DNA of 64,000 nucleotides. It comes from Roseitalea sp. MMSF_3546. Lineage in GTDB: Bacteria; Pseudomonadota; Alphaproteobacteria; Rhizobiales; Rhizobiaceae. Each line of letters opens with the position of its first letter. Position 1 is the stretch's first letter. Of the stretch, positions 28,207-37,840 are shown one piece after another. A program made the translations under genes and the position numbers. The stretch lies in contig NZ_JASHKB010000010.1 of NCBI RefSeq assembly GCF_030732865.1, forward strand, positions 1 to 64,000. The letters are read 5' to 3'. The notes under the pieces were generated by a model. The model saw nothing but the letters and a program-made list of their open reading frames with translations, had not been told where the DNA came from and searched no databases.

Positions 28207-29006
28207 CACCGGCCCTCCATGGATTGCAACAGACGCTTCAGATGCACGCCGGCGACCGCGGTCCGGTACCAGGACGAGGCGAGCGGATCGGTCGGCGGTT
28301 CGAGCCCCTTGGCGGCGATCTGCGCGGCGCGGTCGATATCGCCATGATCGACAGACTGGCCCTCGAGCACGCGCTCGACGGCCGCCCCGCGCAGCGGGCG
28401 CGGCCCCATCGCGCCCCAGGCCAGACGCGCTCCGCGCACGCGCCCGCCCTCGCGCGGCAGATTCGCCGCGATCGACATGATCGAGGCGCCCTTGGGCCGG
28501 ACGCGGCTGACCTTCCTGAAAGCAAAGGCGCCGGGGCGCGGGCGCGGCACCTCGACCGAAGCGATGAGTCCGGAAGGCCGGTCGCGCTCGCGCAGCACGT
28601 CCTCGATCGGCCGGGCGCTGCTGCCGTCGGCCATCGCCACGCGCGCGCCCAGTGCGAGCAGCGCGACGGCGAAATCGCCATAGGGGTGCGGGGCGAAGAT
28701 GTTGCCGCCGACGGTGCCCATGTTGCGCACCTGCGGGCCGCCGATCTGGCGCGCGACGTCATGGAGGAAGTCGAGATCGCGTTCGGCCAGGATCTGCGCC
28801 ATGGTCACGCCCGCGCCCAGCGTAAGGGTGTCGCCCATGGCGCGGATCTGCGTCAGGGCGGGGTCGGTCGTGCGCACCAGCCGCGCGGGGGCATCGCCCG
28901 CATTGACCGCACGCATCATCACCGTGCCGCCGCCCAGATAGGCCGCCCCGGCGCCCATTGCGCGCGCCGCTTCGGCCAGTGTCGGAAAGGTCTCCACTTC
29001 GATCAT
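28206..29006 (-). CDS. molybdenum hydroxylase, FAD-binding subunit (CoxM-like)
   Basis: A 266-residue FAD-binding PCMH-type protein. FAD-pyrophosphate contacts are seen in AYLGGGTVMM (about 22-31) and NMGTVGGNIFAPHPYGDF (about 95-112), followed by the CO-dehydrogenase flavoprotein C-terminal domain. The subunit order FAD, 2Fe-2S, Mo matches coxMSL. The ATG at 29006 overlaps the stop of the SRPBCC gene upstream by four bases. Confidence 0.9.
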   Translation of the reverse strand: MIEVETFPTLAEAARAMGAGAAYLGGGTVMMRAVNAGDAPARLVRTTDPALTQIRAMGDTLTLGAGVTMAQILAERDLDFLHDVARQIGGPQVRNMGTVGGNIFAPHPYGDFAVALLALGARVAMADGSSARPIEDVLRERDRPSGLIASVEVPRPRPGAFAFRKVSRVRPKGASIMSIAANLPREGGRVRGARLAWGAMGPRPLRGAAVERVLEGQSVDHGDIDRAAQIAAKGLEPPTDPLASSWYRTAVAGVHLKRLLQSMEGR

Positions 29007-29446
29007 GCGGCCAGCCCCATATGCGCGCGGATCGCATCGAACCCGCCCTGATAGATCGTCTCGGCGACCATGTCGTGCAGTTCGCGCTGCCGGCCGGCCG
29101 GCGTGTCGAACCGGCTTTCCCAGTGCCAGAACGTCATGTCGCCATCGGTTACCGGCACCAGCCGGACATGGGCGACATAGTTCAGCAGCGGCACCGGCGT
29201 GTCGAGCAGGCAGTAGGAGAACGCCATGTCGACGTCGGACAGCGTCAGCAGCTGCTCGCGCAGTTCCGATCCGTCCTGAAGGTGAAAGCGGCGCACGCAG
29301 CCGACCTTGTCCGAAGGATGGCCGCGCTCGATCGCGCTGTCGCCGACGACCGGGTGCCACTGGTCGTGGCCGTTGAAATCGCGCAGCACCTCCCACACCG
29401 CTTCGACCGGCGCGTCCAGAACGGTGCTCTTGACAACCTTGACCAC
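29003..29446 (-). CDS. SRPBCC-family protein (CoxG-like), copy 2
   Basis: A 147-residue START/SRPBCC fold protein (VVKSTVLDAPVEAVWEVLRDFNG at the start, typical first strand and helix). It shares the layout of the gene just upstream: DFNGHDQWHP against DFNGLPRWHP and KVGCVRRFHL against KVGCVRDFHL, so the two are paralogues from tandem duplication. CoxG proteins of this fold anchor CO dehydrogenase-type enzymes to the membrane or deliver hydrophobic substrates or quinone. The GTG at 29446 has GAGGGG seven bases before it; the longer frame is not protein-like. Confidence 0.78.
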   Translation of the reverse strand: MVKVVKSTVLDAPVEAVWEVLRDFNGHDQWHPVVGDSAIERGHPSDKVGCVRRFHLQDGSELREQLLTLSDVDMAFSYCLLDTPVPLLNYVAHVRLVPVTDGDMTFWHWESRFDTPAGRQRELHDMVAETIYQGGFDAIRAHMGLAA

Positions 29447-29456
29447 GGCGCGCCCC

Positions 29457-29894
29457 TCAGATCGCCAATTGCCGCTTGAGGGCCGAAAAGCCGGCCTGGA
29501 AGACATCGTTGCCGATGCCGGTCACCAGGCCCTCCTCCTCGGCCTCGTCGCATTCGAACTCGGCCGACCATTCGGCAAAGCAGCGGTCGCCGTCGGTGAT
29601 GGGCGTCAGGCGCAGCGTGGCGATGTAGTCGGTCAGCGGCATCGGGCTTTCCAGGATCGAATAGGTGCAGAACATGTCGTAATCCGACAGGCCGAGCAGC
29701 TTCTCGCGGATGCGGTCGCCGTTCTGCAGATGAAAATCGCGCACGCAGCCGACCTTGTCGGCCGGCTCGCCATTCTCGATCCGGCTGTCGCGGATCGCCG
29801 GATGCCAGCGCGGCAGCCCGTTGAAGTCGCGCACGCGCTCCCACACGCGGGCCGCCGGCGCGTCGATCACCGAGGAGATGTAGACCCGCGCCAT
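29457..29894 (-). CDS. SRPBCC-family protein (CoxG-like), copy 1
   Basis: A 145-residue START/SRPBCC fold protein beginning MARVYISSVIDAPAARVWERV. It is a close paralogue of the next gene (shared DFNG-x-x-x-WHP and KVGCVRxFHLQ blocks). Its ATG follows directly on the TAG stop of the giant SPFH gene, with GGGGAG inside the end of that gene as ribosome site. It likely forms a hydrophobic-ligand-binding cup; a membrane-recruiting role for the molybdenum hydroxylase is inferred from CoxG. Confidence 0.78.
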   Translation of the reverse strand: MARVYISSVIDAPAARVWERVRDFNGLPRWHPAIRDSRIENGEPADKVGCVRDFHLQNGDRIREKLLGLSDYDMFCTYSILESPMPLTDYIATLRLTPITDGDRCFAEWSAEFECDEAEEEGLVTGIGNDVFQAGFSALKRQLAI

Positions 29895-32800
29895 CTACTT
29901 CTTGCTCCCCGAGCCGGCCTTGCCGGTGCCCGACGCGCGAGCGCGCGAGGACCGGCCCGAACCGGCCGAACCCGAGCCCGAACCTGCGCCGGAACCGCCC
30001 GAACCCAAGCCCGAACCGCCCGAACCGGAATCCGAGCCGACGCGCTTGGTCGCCTCGTTGGCCACGCGCTGCATGTCGGAGGCCTCGCGCATCAGCCCGC
30101 CCTGCCGGGCCAGATTGCTGCCCTCGATGCCGATATCGGCGAGCAGGCTGTCGATCAGCGGCGCCTGGACCCGGTAACGCAGGGCCGAGTTGATCACCTC
30201 GTCGGTGGGCGAGCCGGAATGGCCGTCGCCGCCGACCCCGTTGCCGTTGCCGCCGGTGATCCCGTCGAGCTGCATGATCCGGATATCCTGGATCTTCTCG
30301 AGCGGCTTGACCGAGGCCGACACGATGCCTTCGACATGTTCGAGCAGCTTGCGCCGGAACAGCGAGGCACGCGCCGGATCGGTGAGCACGTTCTCGGCCT
30401 CGTTGATGAGCCGCTGGGCCTCGGCCTCGACCGCGGTGCGCAGCTTTTCGGCCTCGGCCATGTGCTTGGCCTCGGCGGCCGCCTTTTCGGCCATCAGAAC
30501 GTCGATCGACTTGCGCCGGTTGGCGGCCTCGGTCTCGCGGACCGTGGCGACCTTCTCCTCGGCCTCGGCGGCACGGGCGCGGGCGGACTCGGCCTCGGCA
30601 CGCGCGGCGCTTTCCTCGAGCGACTTCTGATAGAGCGCGATGGCCTTGTCCATCTGCACGGTCTCGACCGTCTTCTCGCGCTCGACCTCGAGCCGCCGCC
30701 GTTCGGTCTCGTGTCCGATGCGGATCTCGTCGAGGCCGCGTTCGGTGGCAACGCGCGCCCGCTCGATCTCCTCCTGACTTGCGATCTCGGCCTCGCGCAG
30801 CGCCTGCACGCGGGCGATCTCGAGCTGTTCGAGCGCCCGGCGGCGCTCCAGCCTGGCCGCTTCGAGCGCCTGCTCGCGGCCCACATCGGCGGTCTCGACG
30901 TCGCGCTGCGCGGCGATCTCGGCCTGGCGGACGCTGGCTTCGGCGGCGGCACGCTCGGTCTTCTTGCCGGCCAGCGCCACGATGCGTGCCTCGTCGGCCT
31001 CCTCGACCACGCGCTTGCGCTCGATGTCGCTGACCTCGCGCTTGCGCTGGCTGGCGATGCGCTCTGTCTCGAGCGCAAGCTCGGTGGCAACGCGCTTCTT
31101 CTCCACGCTCTCGCGGCGGGCGATATCGGCCGCTTCGAGCTCTTCCTCGCGCTCGATCTCGCGGGCGCGGACCGCCTGCTCGGCGGCGATGCGCTCGGCC
31201 TCGACGGTCCGCTTTTGCGCGATGCGGGCCTGTTCGATCGCCTCGTCGGCGGCGATGCGAGCGGCATCGACCGCCTGGTTGCGGGCGATCTCGCGGCCCT
31301 GGGTATCCTCGTCGGCAGCGATGCGCGTCGCCGCGATCTGCTTTTCGCGGGCGATGCGCGCCGCTTCCGTGGCCTCGGAGGCGGCGATCTCGGCAGCCTC
31401 GACCGCCTGCTGGCGCTCGATCTCCAGCTCCCGCACCCGCCGGTCCTCGGCGATGCGGGCCTCGGAGACTTCCGCCGCCTGCAGGATGCGCAGCCGTTCG
31501 ACCGTCTCGCGCGCGGTGATCTCGGCCTCGTCCAGCGCCTTCTGGCGGGCGATCTCGCGCTGCCTGATGTCCTCTTCGCCCTTGATGCGGGTCTGGGCGA
31601 GGGCAAGGTCCTGGGCCATGCGGCGCTTCTCGCTGGCCTCGTTGGCCTCGATCTCGGCCTGGCGGATGGCCTTCTGGCGCTCGATTTCCAGCGCCTGGGT
31701 CTCGCGCTCCCTGGCGATCCGCTCGGCGTCGACCGCCTTGTCCTTGGCAATGCGCTCGGACTCGACGGCCTGCTCCTGGGCGATGCGGGCGCGCTCGGTG
31801 GCCTCGCGCGCGGCGATCTGGTCGGCCTCGATCTCGCGCTGGCGGGCGATCTCGAGCGCCTGGGTCTCCTTCTCGTTGGCGATGCGCGCGTCGTTGACGG
31901 CACGCTCCTGCTTGATGCGCGCGGTCTCGGTGGCCTGGCGCGCCGAAATCTCCTCGGCCTCGATCTCCTTCTGGCGGGCGATCTCGCGGGCGCGGATCTC
32001 GCGTTCGGAGGCGATGCGCGCCTCGGCGATGGCCCGTTCATTGGCGATGCGCGCCTTCTCGATCGCCTCGCGGGCGGTGATCTGCGCGCTCTCGGCCTCG
32101 GTGTCGCGCTCGGCGCGTTCGCGGGCCAGTTCGGCGCGCTGTTGCGCCCGGTGGAACTCGACCTCGCGCTCCTGGGCCAGCCGCGCCGACTCGCTTTCGC
32201 GCTCGATGTCGAGAGCCTGCTTTTCCGCCTCCAGATTGCGCGCGCGGATCTGGATCATCGAATCCTGCTCGATGTCGTTGCGCAGCTTGCGGCGCGTCTC
32301 GATGTCCTTGATCAGCGCGGTCAGACCCTCGGCGTCGAAGCGATTGGATGGGTTGAAGAATTCGAGCGCGGTCTGGTCGATGTCGATGATGGCGACCGAT
32401 TCCAGCTCGAGCCCGTTCTTTTCAAGGTCCTCCTGGGCGAGCTGCTTGACCCGCTCGACATAGGCGTGCCGGTTCTCGTGGATCTCGCCCATCGCCATCT
32501 CGGCGGCGACCGCGCGCATGGCGCTTTCGAACTTGCCGGCGAGCAGGCCGTGCAGGTTCTCCGCTTCCAGCGTGCGCCGGCCGAGCGTGGCGGCGGCCAT
32601 CGACACCGCCTGGCGCGTCTGACGCACCCGGACATAGAATTCGGCCTCCACATCGACGCGCATCCGGTCCTTGGTGATCAGCGCGGAGTCGCGGGTCCGG
32701 CTCACCGCCAGGGGAAGCGTGTTCATGTTGACCGGCGTTATGTCGTGGATGATCGGCCAGACGAAGGCGCCGCCATCGATCACCACCTTCTCGCCGAGGA

Positions 32801-32933
32801 AGCCGGTGCGCACGAACGCCACCTCCTTGGTCGAGCGGCGGTAGAGCCATTGCATCACCCAGTAGACGATCGCGATGACGATCACCGCCGCGATCAGCCA
32901 CAGGATCAACTGCCCGATGATCTGTCCGGTCAT
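29895..32933 (-). CDS. giant SPFH/flotillin-like membrane protein with hendecad coiled coil
   Basis: A 1012-residue protein. One membrane helix is at about 6-29, followed by an SPFH (band 7) domain at about 35-215 (TKEVAFVRTGFLGEKV, then ITKDRMRVDVEAEFYVRV). From residue 282 to about 644 it consists of 33 uninterrupted 11-residue repeats of the type xxRIAxExxxx: the fourth position is Ile in 31 of 33 units (exceptions Met439 and Val615). After a 3-residue phase shift, eight more units follow (about 670-753). A second non-repetitive helical part leads to VLTDPARASLFRRKLLEHVEGIV, as in flotillins, and a Gly/Ser-rich tail (966-1012). Flotillins are usually 450-700 residues long. It probably forms an oligomeric membrane scaffold. 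GGGAGGAG precedes the ATG. Confidence 0.85.
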   Translation of the reverse strand: MTGQIIGQLILWLIAAVIVIAIVYWVMQWLYRRSTKEVAFVRTGFLGEKVVIDGGAFVWPIIHDITPVNMNTLPLAVSRTRDSALITKDRMRVDVEAEFYVRVRQTRQAVSMAAATLGRRTLEAENLHGLLAGKFESAMRAVAAEMAMGEIHENRHAYVERVKQLAQEDLEKNGLELESVAIIDIDQTALEFFNPSNRFDAEGLTALIKDIETRRKLRNDIEQDSMIQIRARNLEAEKQALDIERESESARLAQEREVEFHRAQQRAELARERAERDTEAESAQITAREAIEKARIANERAIAEARIASEREIRAREIARQKEIEAEEISARQATETARIKQERAVNDARIANEKETQALEIARQREIEADQIAAREATERARIAQEQAVESERIAKDKAVDAERIARERETQALEIERQKAIRQAEIEANEASEKRRMAQDLALAQTRIKGEEDIRQREIARQKALDEAEITARETVERLRILQAAEVSEARIAEDRRVRELEIERQQAVEAAEIAASEATEAARIAREKQIAATRIAADEDTQGREIARNQAVDAARIAADEAIEQARIAQKRTVEAERIAAEQAVRAREIEREEELEAADIARRESVEKKRVATELALETERIASQRKREVSDIERKRVVEEADEARIVALAGKKTERAAAEASVRQAEIAAQRDVETADVGREQALEAARLERRRALEQLEIARVQALREAEIASQEEIERARVATERGLDEIRIGHETERRRLEVEREKTVETVQMDKAIALYQKSLEESAARAEAESARARAAEAEEKVATVRETEAANRRKSIDVLMAEKAAAEAKHMAEAEKLRTAVEAEAQRLINEAENVLTDPARASLFRRKLLEHVEGIVSASVKPLEKIQDIRIMQLDGITGGNGNGVGGDGHSGSPTDEVINSALRYRVQAPLIDSLLADIGIEGSNLARQGGLMREASDMQRVANEATKRVGSDSGSGGSGLGSGGSGAGSGSGSAGSGRSSRARASGTGKAGSGSKK

Positions 32934-32954
32934 TGTCTCCTCCCCTCGGCCCCT

Positions 32955-33782
32955 CTAGCGGCCCTTGATGCGCTTGAAGGCGCGTGTCTGTTCGGTCATC
33001 GCCACTTCGGTCGGCAGCCGCTCCATGGACGAAGCGCCGTAGAACCCGTGGCAGGTTTCGGTGTTCTTGAGGATGAACTCGGCATCGTCCGGCATGGCGA
33101 CCGGGCCGCCATGGACCAGGACGATCGCGTCCGAGTTCACCTTCAGTGCCGCCTCGGCCCAGGCGTCCACCAGCGCCGGGCAGTCCTTGAGCGTGATCGC
33201 GGTCTCGGCGCCGATCGCCCCGCCCGTGGTCAGGCCCAGATGGCAAACGATGATGTCCGCGCCCGCTTCGGCCATGGCCGCGGCGCTGCCCTCATCGAAG
33301 ACGTAGGGCGTGGTCAGCATGTCGCGGGCGCGCGCCTTGGCGATCATGTCGACCTCGTGACCGAAACCCATGCCGGTCTCTTCCAGATTGGCGCGGAACG
33401 TGCCGTCGATCAGCCCCACGGTGGGGAAGTTCTGCACGCCCGAAAAGCCGATCCGCTTGAGATCGTCCAGGAACACATCCATCAGCCGGAACGGGTCGGT
33501 GGCGCACACGCCGGCCAGCACCGGCGTGTTGCGTATCACGGGCAGCACCTCGCCGGCCATCTCCACCACGATGGCGTTGGCGTCGCCATAGGGCATCAGC
33601 CCGGCGAGGCTGCCGCGCCCGGCCATGCGGTAGCGGCCCGAATTGTAGATGACGATCAGGTCGATGCCGCCGGCCTCCTCGCATTTGGCCGAAAGGCCGG
33701 TGCCGGCGCCGCCGCCGACGATCGGCTCGCCGCGCGCGACCATGGCGCGGAACCTGTCCAGAATGTCCTTGCGGGCGATCAT
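32955..33782 (-). CDS. phosphoenolpyruvate hydrolase-like TIM-barrel protein
   Basis: A 275-residue protein of the PEP-hydrolase/TIM-barrel signal-transduction family (PF09370-like): [28 protein letters not shown] at the start, [13 protein letters not shown] and [14 protein letters not shown] in the middle, [13 protein letters not shown] near the end. In many bacteria, fungi and the plant resistance protein TM-1, this domain accompanies a Tm-1-like (UPF0261) domain; here the latter is in the overlapping upstream gene (ATGA). The chemical role of the pair is not established. The start at 33782 follows from that overlap and from the conserved first residues. Confidence 0.82.
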   Translation of the reverse strand: MIARKDILDRFRAMVARGEPIVGGGAGTGLSAKCEEAGGIDLIVIYNSGRYRMAGRGSLAGLMPYGDANAIVVEMAGEVLPVIRNTPVLAGVCATDPFRLMDVFLDDLKRIGFSGVQNFPTVGLIDGTFRANLEETGMGFGHEVDMIAKARARDMLTTPYVFDEGSAAAMAEAGADIIVCHLGLTTGGAIGAETAITLKDCPALVDAWAEAALKVNSDAIVLVHGGPVAMPDDAEFILKNTETCHGFYGASSMERLPTEVAMTEQTRAFKRIKGR

Positions 33783-35983
33783 CGGCTGGCGCGCCTCCTG
33801 CGGATCGGCGCCCCGCCATGCAGCGACCGGAAGGCGGCGATGATGGCGGCGGCGAATTCGGGGTCGTTGATGTGCTGCGGCACGCGGATCAGCTGGCGCG
33901 TGGTGGTCTGGCGCACGGTCGCCTCGAGGGCCTCGAACAGGGCGGCGTCCGCGGCCTTGTCGTGGAAGGGCTGGCCCGGCGCGTCGAGTGCCGAGACCCC
34001 GCCCTCGGGCAGGAAGAAGCGCACCTGGCCTTCCATCTCGTTCAGGCGGTTGCCGATCCAGCGGCCGATCTCGGCGTTCTCCTGCGCCGTGGTTCGCATC
34101 AGCGTGATCTGCGGATTGTGCTCGTAGAAGGTGCGGCCGGCGAACGTCTCGGGCACCGTGTCGGGGGCGGCGAAGTTGACCATGTCGAGCGCGCCGACCG
34201 AGCCGATATAGGGCATGCGCGTGCGGATGATGGCGCCGAAGCGGTCCTCGGTCGCCGGAAAGACGCCGCCGACCAGCATGTCGCAGATCTCGGTGGTGGT
34301 CAGGTCGATGACACCGATCACCTTGCCCGAATCGACGAGCTTTTCCATCGACTGGCCGCCGATCCCGGTGGCGTGGAAGACAAGACAATCATAGTCGTTC
34401 TGCAATTGCGCGGTGATCTGTTGCACCGCGGGCGTGGTCACGCCGAACATGGTCAGCCCGACCGCCGGCTTGCCCTGGCGCCTTGGCGGAGCGTCGCGGC
34501 GCGCGGTGACCATGCCGATCATGGCGTTTGCGGCGTTGCCGAGCACTTCCTCGGTGATGGCGTTCAGCCCTTGGACGTCGGCGACCGAATGCATCATCAT
34601 GATGTCGGCCGGCCCGACATATTTGGACACTTCGCCCGAGGCGACGGTGGAAACGATCAGCTTGGGCACGCCGACCGGCAGGGCGCGCATGGCCGGCGCG
34701 ACGATCGCCGTGCCGCCCGAGCCGCCGGCCGAAACGATGCCGGCAATGCCCTGCTGGCGGGCGATCCAGCGCGCAAAGGCCAGCGTCATGCCGGCGACCG
34801 ACTGGCCACGGTCGCCGGTGAACACGCCCGCCGCGCCGCGCGGGTGGAAGGCCGCGACCTGGTGGGCGGGCACCTCGGCGCCCGAGTGCCCGCCCGTGGT
34901 CGAAAGGTCGACCATGCGCACCGGCAGGCCGGCGGCGCGGATGACGTCGCGCATATGGCGCAGTTCGGCGCCCTTGGTGTCGAGCGTGCCGGCGACCAGC
35001 ACCACGTTCTCGCCCGGCCGGGCCAGCGGGCGGATCTCGATCTGGGCACCGCTCGCCGTTGCCGGGCGGGCCGCGACGGTCGAAACCCGTGCCATGCGTT
35101 CGAGCTGGGCGACCGGCAGCGGCCTCGACCAGCGCGTCGGCGTCGACGGATTGGAGATATAGGTCTTTGCGGCCTGCGACGCGGCGCCCGCGTCGGGCGC
35201 GGTCCGCTCGCCCTGGTCCTCGGCGTGCCGGGCGGCGTCGTCGGGCGTTTCGTCATGGGCGTGACGGCCCACGCCCAGAAGGCGCTGCTGCAGATCGCGG
35301 TCGCCGGCCAGTTCGGCGGCCGGCACGCGGCGATTGATGCGCCCATTGACCATCACGGCGACGTTCTCGGCCACCGCGCATGCAACGCCGATGTTCTGCT
35401 CGATGACGAGGACTTCCACATCGCCCTCTTCGGCAAGGCGCAGCAGCATCTCCTCGATCTGGTCGACGATGACCGGCGCCAGCCCCTCGGTCGGCTCGTC
35501 CATCACCAGAAGACGCGGATTGGCGAGCAGGGCGCGCGAGATCGCCAGCATCTGCTGCTCGCCGCCCGAAAGCTGCCCGCCGCCATTGCTCTTGCGTTCG
35601 GCAAGACGCGGAAATGTCGAATAGACGCGCTCGACCGTCCAGGCGCCGCCCCTGGCCTCGGTCATCTTCAGGTGCTCGTCGACCGTCAGCGACGGCCACA
35701 GCCGCCGCCCCTGCGGCACGTAGCCGATCCCCATCCGGGCGATCTCGGTCGGCGGGCGGCCGACCAGCGGCTGGCCGGCGAAGGTGATCGAGCCGCTCGA
35801 CACCGGCACCAGGCCCATGATCGCCTTGCACAGCGTGGTCTTGCCCATGCCATTGCGCCCGACCACGGACAGAACCCCGCCGTCGAGCCGCAGATCGACG
35901 CCCTGCAGCGCGTGGGAGGCGCCGTAGAAGACGTTCAACCCGCTGATCTCGAGCGCGGGGGCCTGGCCGCGACGCTCACTCAT
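33779..35983 (-). CDS. fusion of LivF-type ABC ATPase and Tm-1-like ATP-binding domain
   Basis: A 734-residue fusion. Residues about 1-240 are a complete LivF-type ATPase: Walker A GRNGMGKT (42-49), signature LSGGEQQM, Walker [15 protein letters not shown] polar linker of about 80 residues follows, and residues about 325-725 form a Tm-1-like/UPF0261 domain ([52 protein letters not shown]). The ATPase should pair with LivG for branched-chain-type import; the second domain works with the TIM-barrel neighbour. There is no stop, frameshift or internal ribosome site that would split them. GGGAGG precedes the ATG, which overlaps the LivG gene by eight bases. Confidence 0.85.
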   Translation of the reverse strand: MSERRGQAPALEISGLNVFYGASHALQGVDLRLDGGVLSVVGRNGMGKTTLCKAIMGLVPVSSGSITFAGQPLVGRPPTEIARMGIGYVPQGRRLWPSLTVDEHLKMTEARGGAWTVERVYSTFPRLAERKSNGGGQLSGGEQQMLAISRALLANPRLLVMDEPTEGLAPVIVDQIEEMLLRLAEEGDVEVLVIEQNIGVACAVAENVAVMVNGRINRRVPAAELAGDRDLQQRLLGVGRHAHDETPDDAARHAEDQGERTAPDAGAASQAAKTYISNPSTPTRWSRPLPVAQLERMARVSTVAARPATASGAQIEIRPLARPGENVVLVAGTLDTKGAELRHMRDVIRAAGLPVRMVDLSTTGGHSGAEVPAHQVAAFHPRGAAGVFTGDRGQSVAGMTLAFARWIARQQGIAGIVSAGGSGGTAIVAPAMRALPVGVPKLIVSTVASGEVSKYVGPADIMMMHSVADVQGLNAITEEVLGNAANAMIGMVTARRDAPPRRQGKPAVGLTMFGVTTPAVQQITAQLQNDYDCLVFHATGIGGQSMEKLVDSGKVIGVIDLTTTEICDMLVGGVFPATEDRFGAIIRTRMPYIGSVGALDMVNFAAPDTVPETFAGRTFYEHNPQITLMRTTAQENAEIGRWIGNRLNEMEGQVRFFLPEGGVSALDAPGQPFHDKAADAALFEALEATVRQTTTRQLIRVPQHINDPEFAAAIIAAFRSLHGGAPIRRRRASR

Positions 35984-36773
35984 CGCCGCCTCCCAGATAG
36001 AGCGCCTGCACTTCCGGATCGTTCTCGATCTCCTCGGGCGTGCCCTCCTTGAAGACGCGGCCATTGTGCATCATCGTCACGCTTTCGGCGACGCGCAGCG
36101 CGACATCCATGTCGTGCTCGATGATGATGTAGCCGATATGGCCGGGCATGTCGGTCAGGATGCGGATCAGCTCGACGCGCTCGGTCGGCGAAAGGCCGGC
36201 GGCGGGCTCGTCGAACAGGATCAGGCGCGGCGCGCCGGCGAGCGCCAACGCGATCTCGAGCTGGCGCTGCTGGCCATAGCTGAGTTCGGAGACCGGCGTC
36301 GTCGTCACCTCGGTCAGGTTGACCGCCGCGATCAGTTCCTTGGCGCGTTGAACCAGCGCGTCGCCCCGGCGCGGGCGCAGCATCGAATAGCGCCCGCGCG
36401 AAACGCCCCGGCAGGCCAGATAGACGTTGTCGGCGACCGTCAGCCCGCCGAACAGCAGGCTGATCTGATAGGTCCGGCGCAGGCCCCTGCGCACCCGCTC
36501 ATAGGCGGGAAAGCGCGTGACGTCCTCGCCGAACAGGCGGATGGTGCCGCTGGTCGGCAGGAAGTCGCCGGTCACGCAGTTGAACAGCGTCGTCTTTCCG
36601 GCCCCGTTCGAGCCCAGCACCGCGCGCCGCTCGCCCGAGCGCACGGTCATCGTGACATCGGATATGGCGGCGAGCGCGCCGAACAGTTTCGTCACCCCGC
36701 GCAGCTCGAGCGCGCTGTCGGTGGAGACCGAACCCAGCCGTTCGGGCGCCGATGCCATGGCGGGCGCGCTCAT
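35976..36773 (-). CDS. livG: branched-chain amino acid-type ABC transporter ATP-binding protein LivG
   Basis: A 265-residue ATPase with Walker [11 protein letters not shown], signature [12 protein letters not shown], Walker [14 protein letters not shown] and the LivG-specific C-terminal BCA_ABC_TP tail ([19 protein letters not shown]). It pairs with the LivF half of the downstream fusion. The start at 36773 overlaps the LivM stop as ATGA; a much longer open frame extending upstream is an out-of-frame shadow of the permease genes. Confidence 0.9.
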   Translation of the reverse strand: MSAPAMASAPERLGSVSTDSALELRGVTKLFGALAAISDVTMTVRSGERRAVLGSNGAGKTTLFNCVTGDFLPTSGTIRLFGEDVTRFPAYERVRRGLRRTYQISLLFGGLTVADNVYLACRGVSRGRYSMLRPRRGDALVQRAKELIAAVNLTEVTTTPVSELSYGQQRQLEIALALAGAPRLILFDEPAAGLSPTERVELIRILTDMPGHIGYIIIEHDMDVALRVAESVTMMHNGRVFKEGTPEEIENDPEVQALYLGGGDE

Positions 36774-37837
36774 TGCCCGCCCTTCCCGGTCAGCGGATCG
36801 CCGGCCCGCGCCCGGCCGGCGCGCCAGCGGTCCCACATGCCCAGAACGCCGTCCGGCGACCAGAAGACCAGCGCCAGAAAGCCCAGCCCGACAAGCAGCT
36901 TGAAGCGCTCGCCCTCGAACCCGATGGCGGTCAGCACGTCCGGAGAGAAGGTGCGCAAGAGGACGTAGATCAGCGCGCCGATGAACGGGCCGATGGGCCG
37001 GCCGATGCCGCCGATCACGGCGATGACCAAGATGTCGATGACGGCCGGGATGCCCGCCGTGCCCGGAGCGATCTGCGCGTTCTGCCAGACCAGCAGGATG
37101 CCGCCCAGCGCGGCGATCACCGAGGCGAAGGTATAGGCGGCGATGCGATGCGCGGTGACGTTGTAGCCCAGCGCGGCCATGCGGCGCGGATTGTCGCGAA
37201 TGCCCTGCAGCACCAGACCGAACGGGGCGCGCGAGACGTAGATCACGGCGAGATAGCACACAAGCGCCATCGCGCCCGTCAGGTAGTAGAACGGCACGGG
37301 CTGGCGCCAGTCGACGCCGAAGAGCTGTGGCGGCACGACCAGGTTGAAGCCCGAATAGCCGTTGAAGATCGCATAGTTCTGCCGGGTGAAGTAGAAGAAG
37401 GCCGAGGCGATCGCGAGCGTGATCATGATCGTGTAGATGCCCTCGGTGCGCACGGCGAGCGCGCCCACGATCGTGCCGAAAATGGCGGCGATGACGATGG
37501 CGACGGGAATGTAGACCCACCAGGGCAGGCCCATCGACAGTTCGGCCATGCCCGACGTGCCGAAGATCGCCACCATGTAGCCGGCGAGCGCGGCCACCGA
37601 CATCTGGATCAGGCTGACCATGCCGCCATAACCGGCCAGGAACATCAGCGACAGCGCGATCATGCCCAGGATGAACGTCCAGCCCATCACCTGGAAGAGC
37701 ACGAAATCGTTGGCGAAGGCCGGCAACACCACAAGCAGGGCGAGCAGCGCCCACCAGGCGGCGGGTATGCGCTCCCACCACGCCCGGTCGGCGCCGGCGC
37801 CGGCGGTCTGGGGCTCGGTGGTGTCGAAGACCGCCAT
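36770..37837 (-). CDS. livM: branched-chain amino acid-type ABC transporter permease LivM
   Basis: A 355-residue permease with about nine hydrophobic segments and the LivM signature region ALGYNVTAHRIAAYTFASVIAALGG near residue 230-254. Together with LivH it forms the membrane channel of a hydrophobic-amino-acid-type importer. Such importers also carry urea, amides and aromatic acids, so the substrate is not fixed by family. It follows LivH after 3 bp. Confidence 0.9.
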   Translation of the reverse strand: MAVFDTTEPQTAGAGADRAWWERIPAAWWALLALLVVLPAFANDFVLFQVMGWTFILGMIALSLMFLAGYGGMVSLIQMSVAALAGYMVAIFGTSGMAELSMGLPWWVYIPVAIVIAAIFGTIVGALAVRTEGIYTIMITLAIASAFFYFTRQNYAIFNGYSGFNLVVPPQLFGVDWRQPVPFYYLTGAMALVCYLAVIYVSRAPFGLVLQGIRDNPRRMAALGYNVTAHRIAAYTFASVIAALGGILLVWQNAQIAPGTAGIPAVIDILVIAVIGGIGRPIGPFIGALIYVLLRTFSPDVLTAIGFEGERFKLLVGLGFLALVFWSPDGVLGMWDRWRAGRARAGDPLTGKGGQ

Positions 37838-37840
37838 CGT

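Noticed and set aside
29307-34127. 1606-residue open frame on the plus strand
   Set aside because: It is antisense to the SPFH gene and its neighbours. The Leu/Gly/Asp-rich repetitive translation mirrors the hendecad codons; no ribosome site or family similarity is visible, and the minus-strand genes are well supported.
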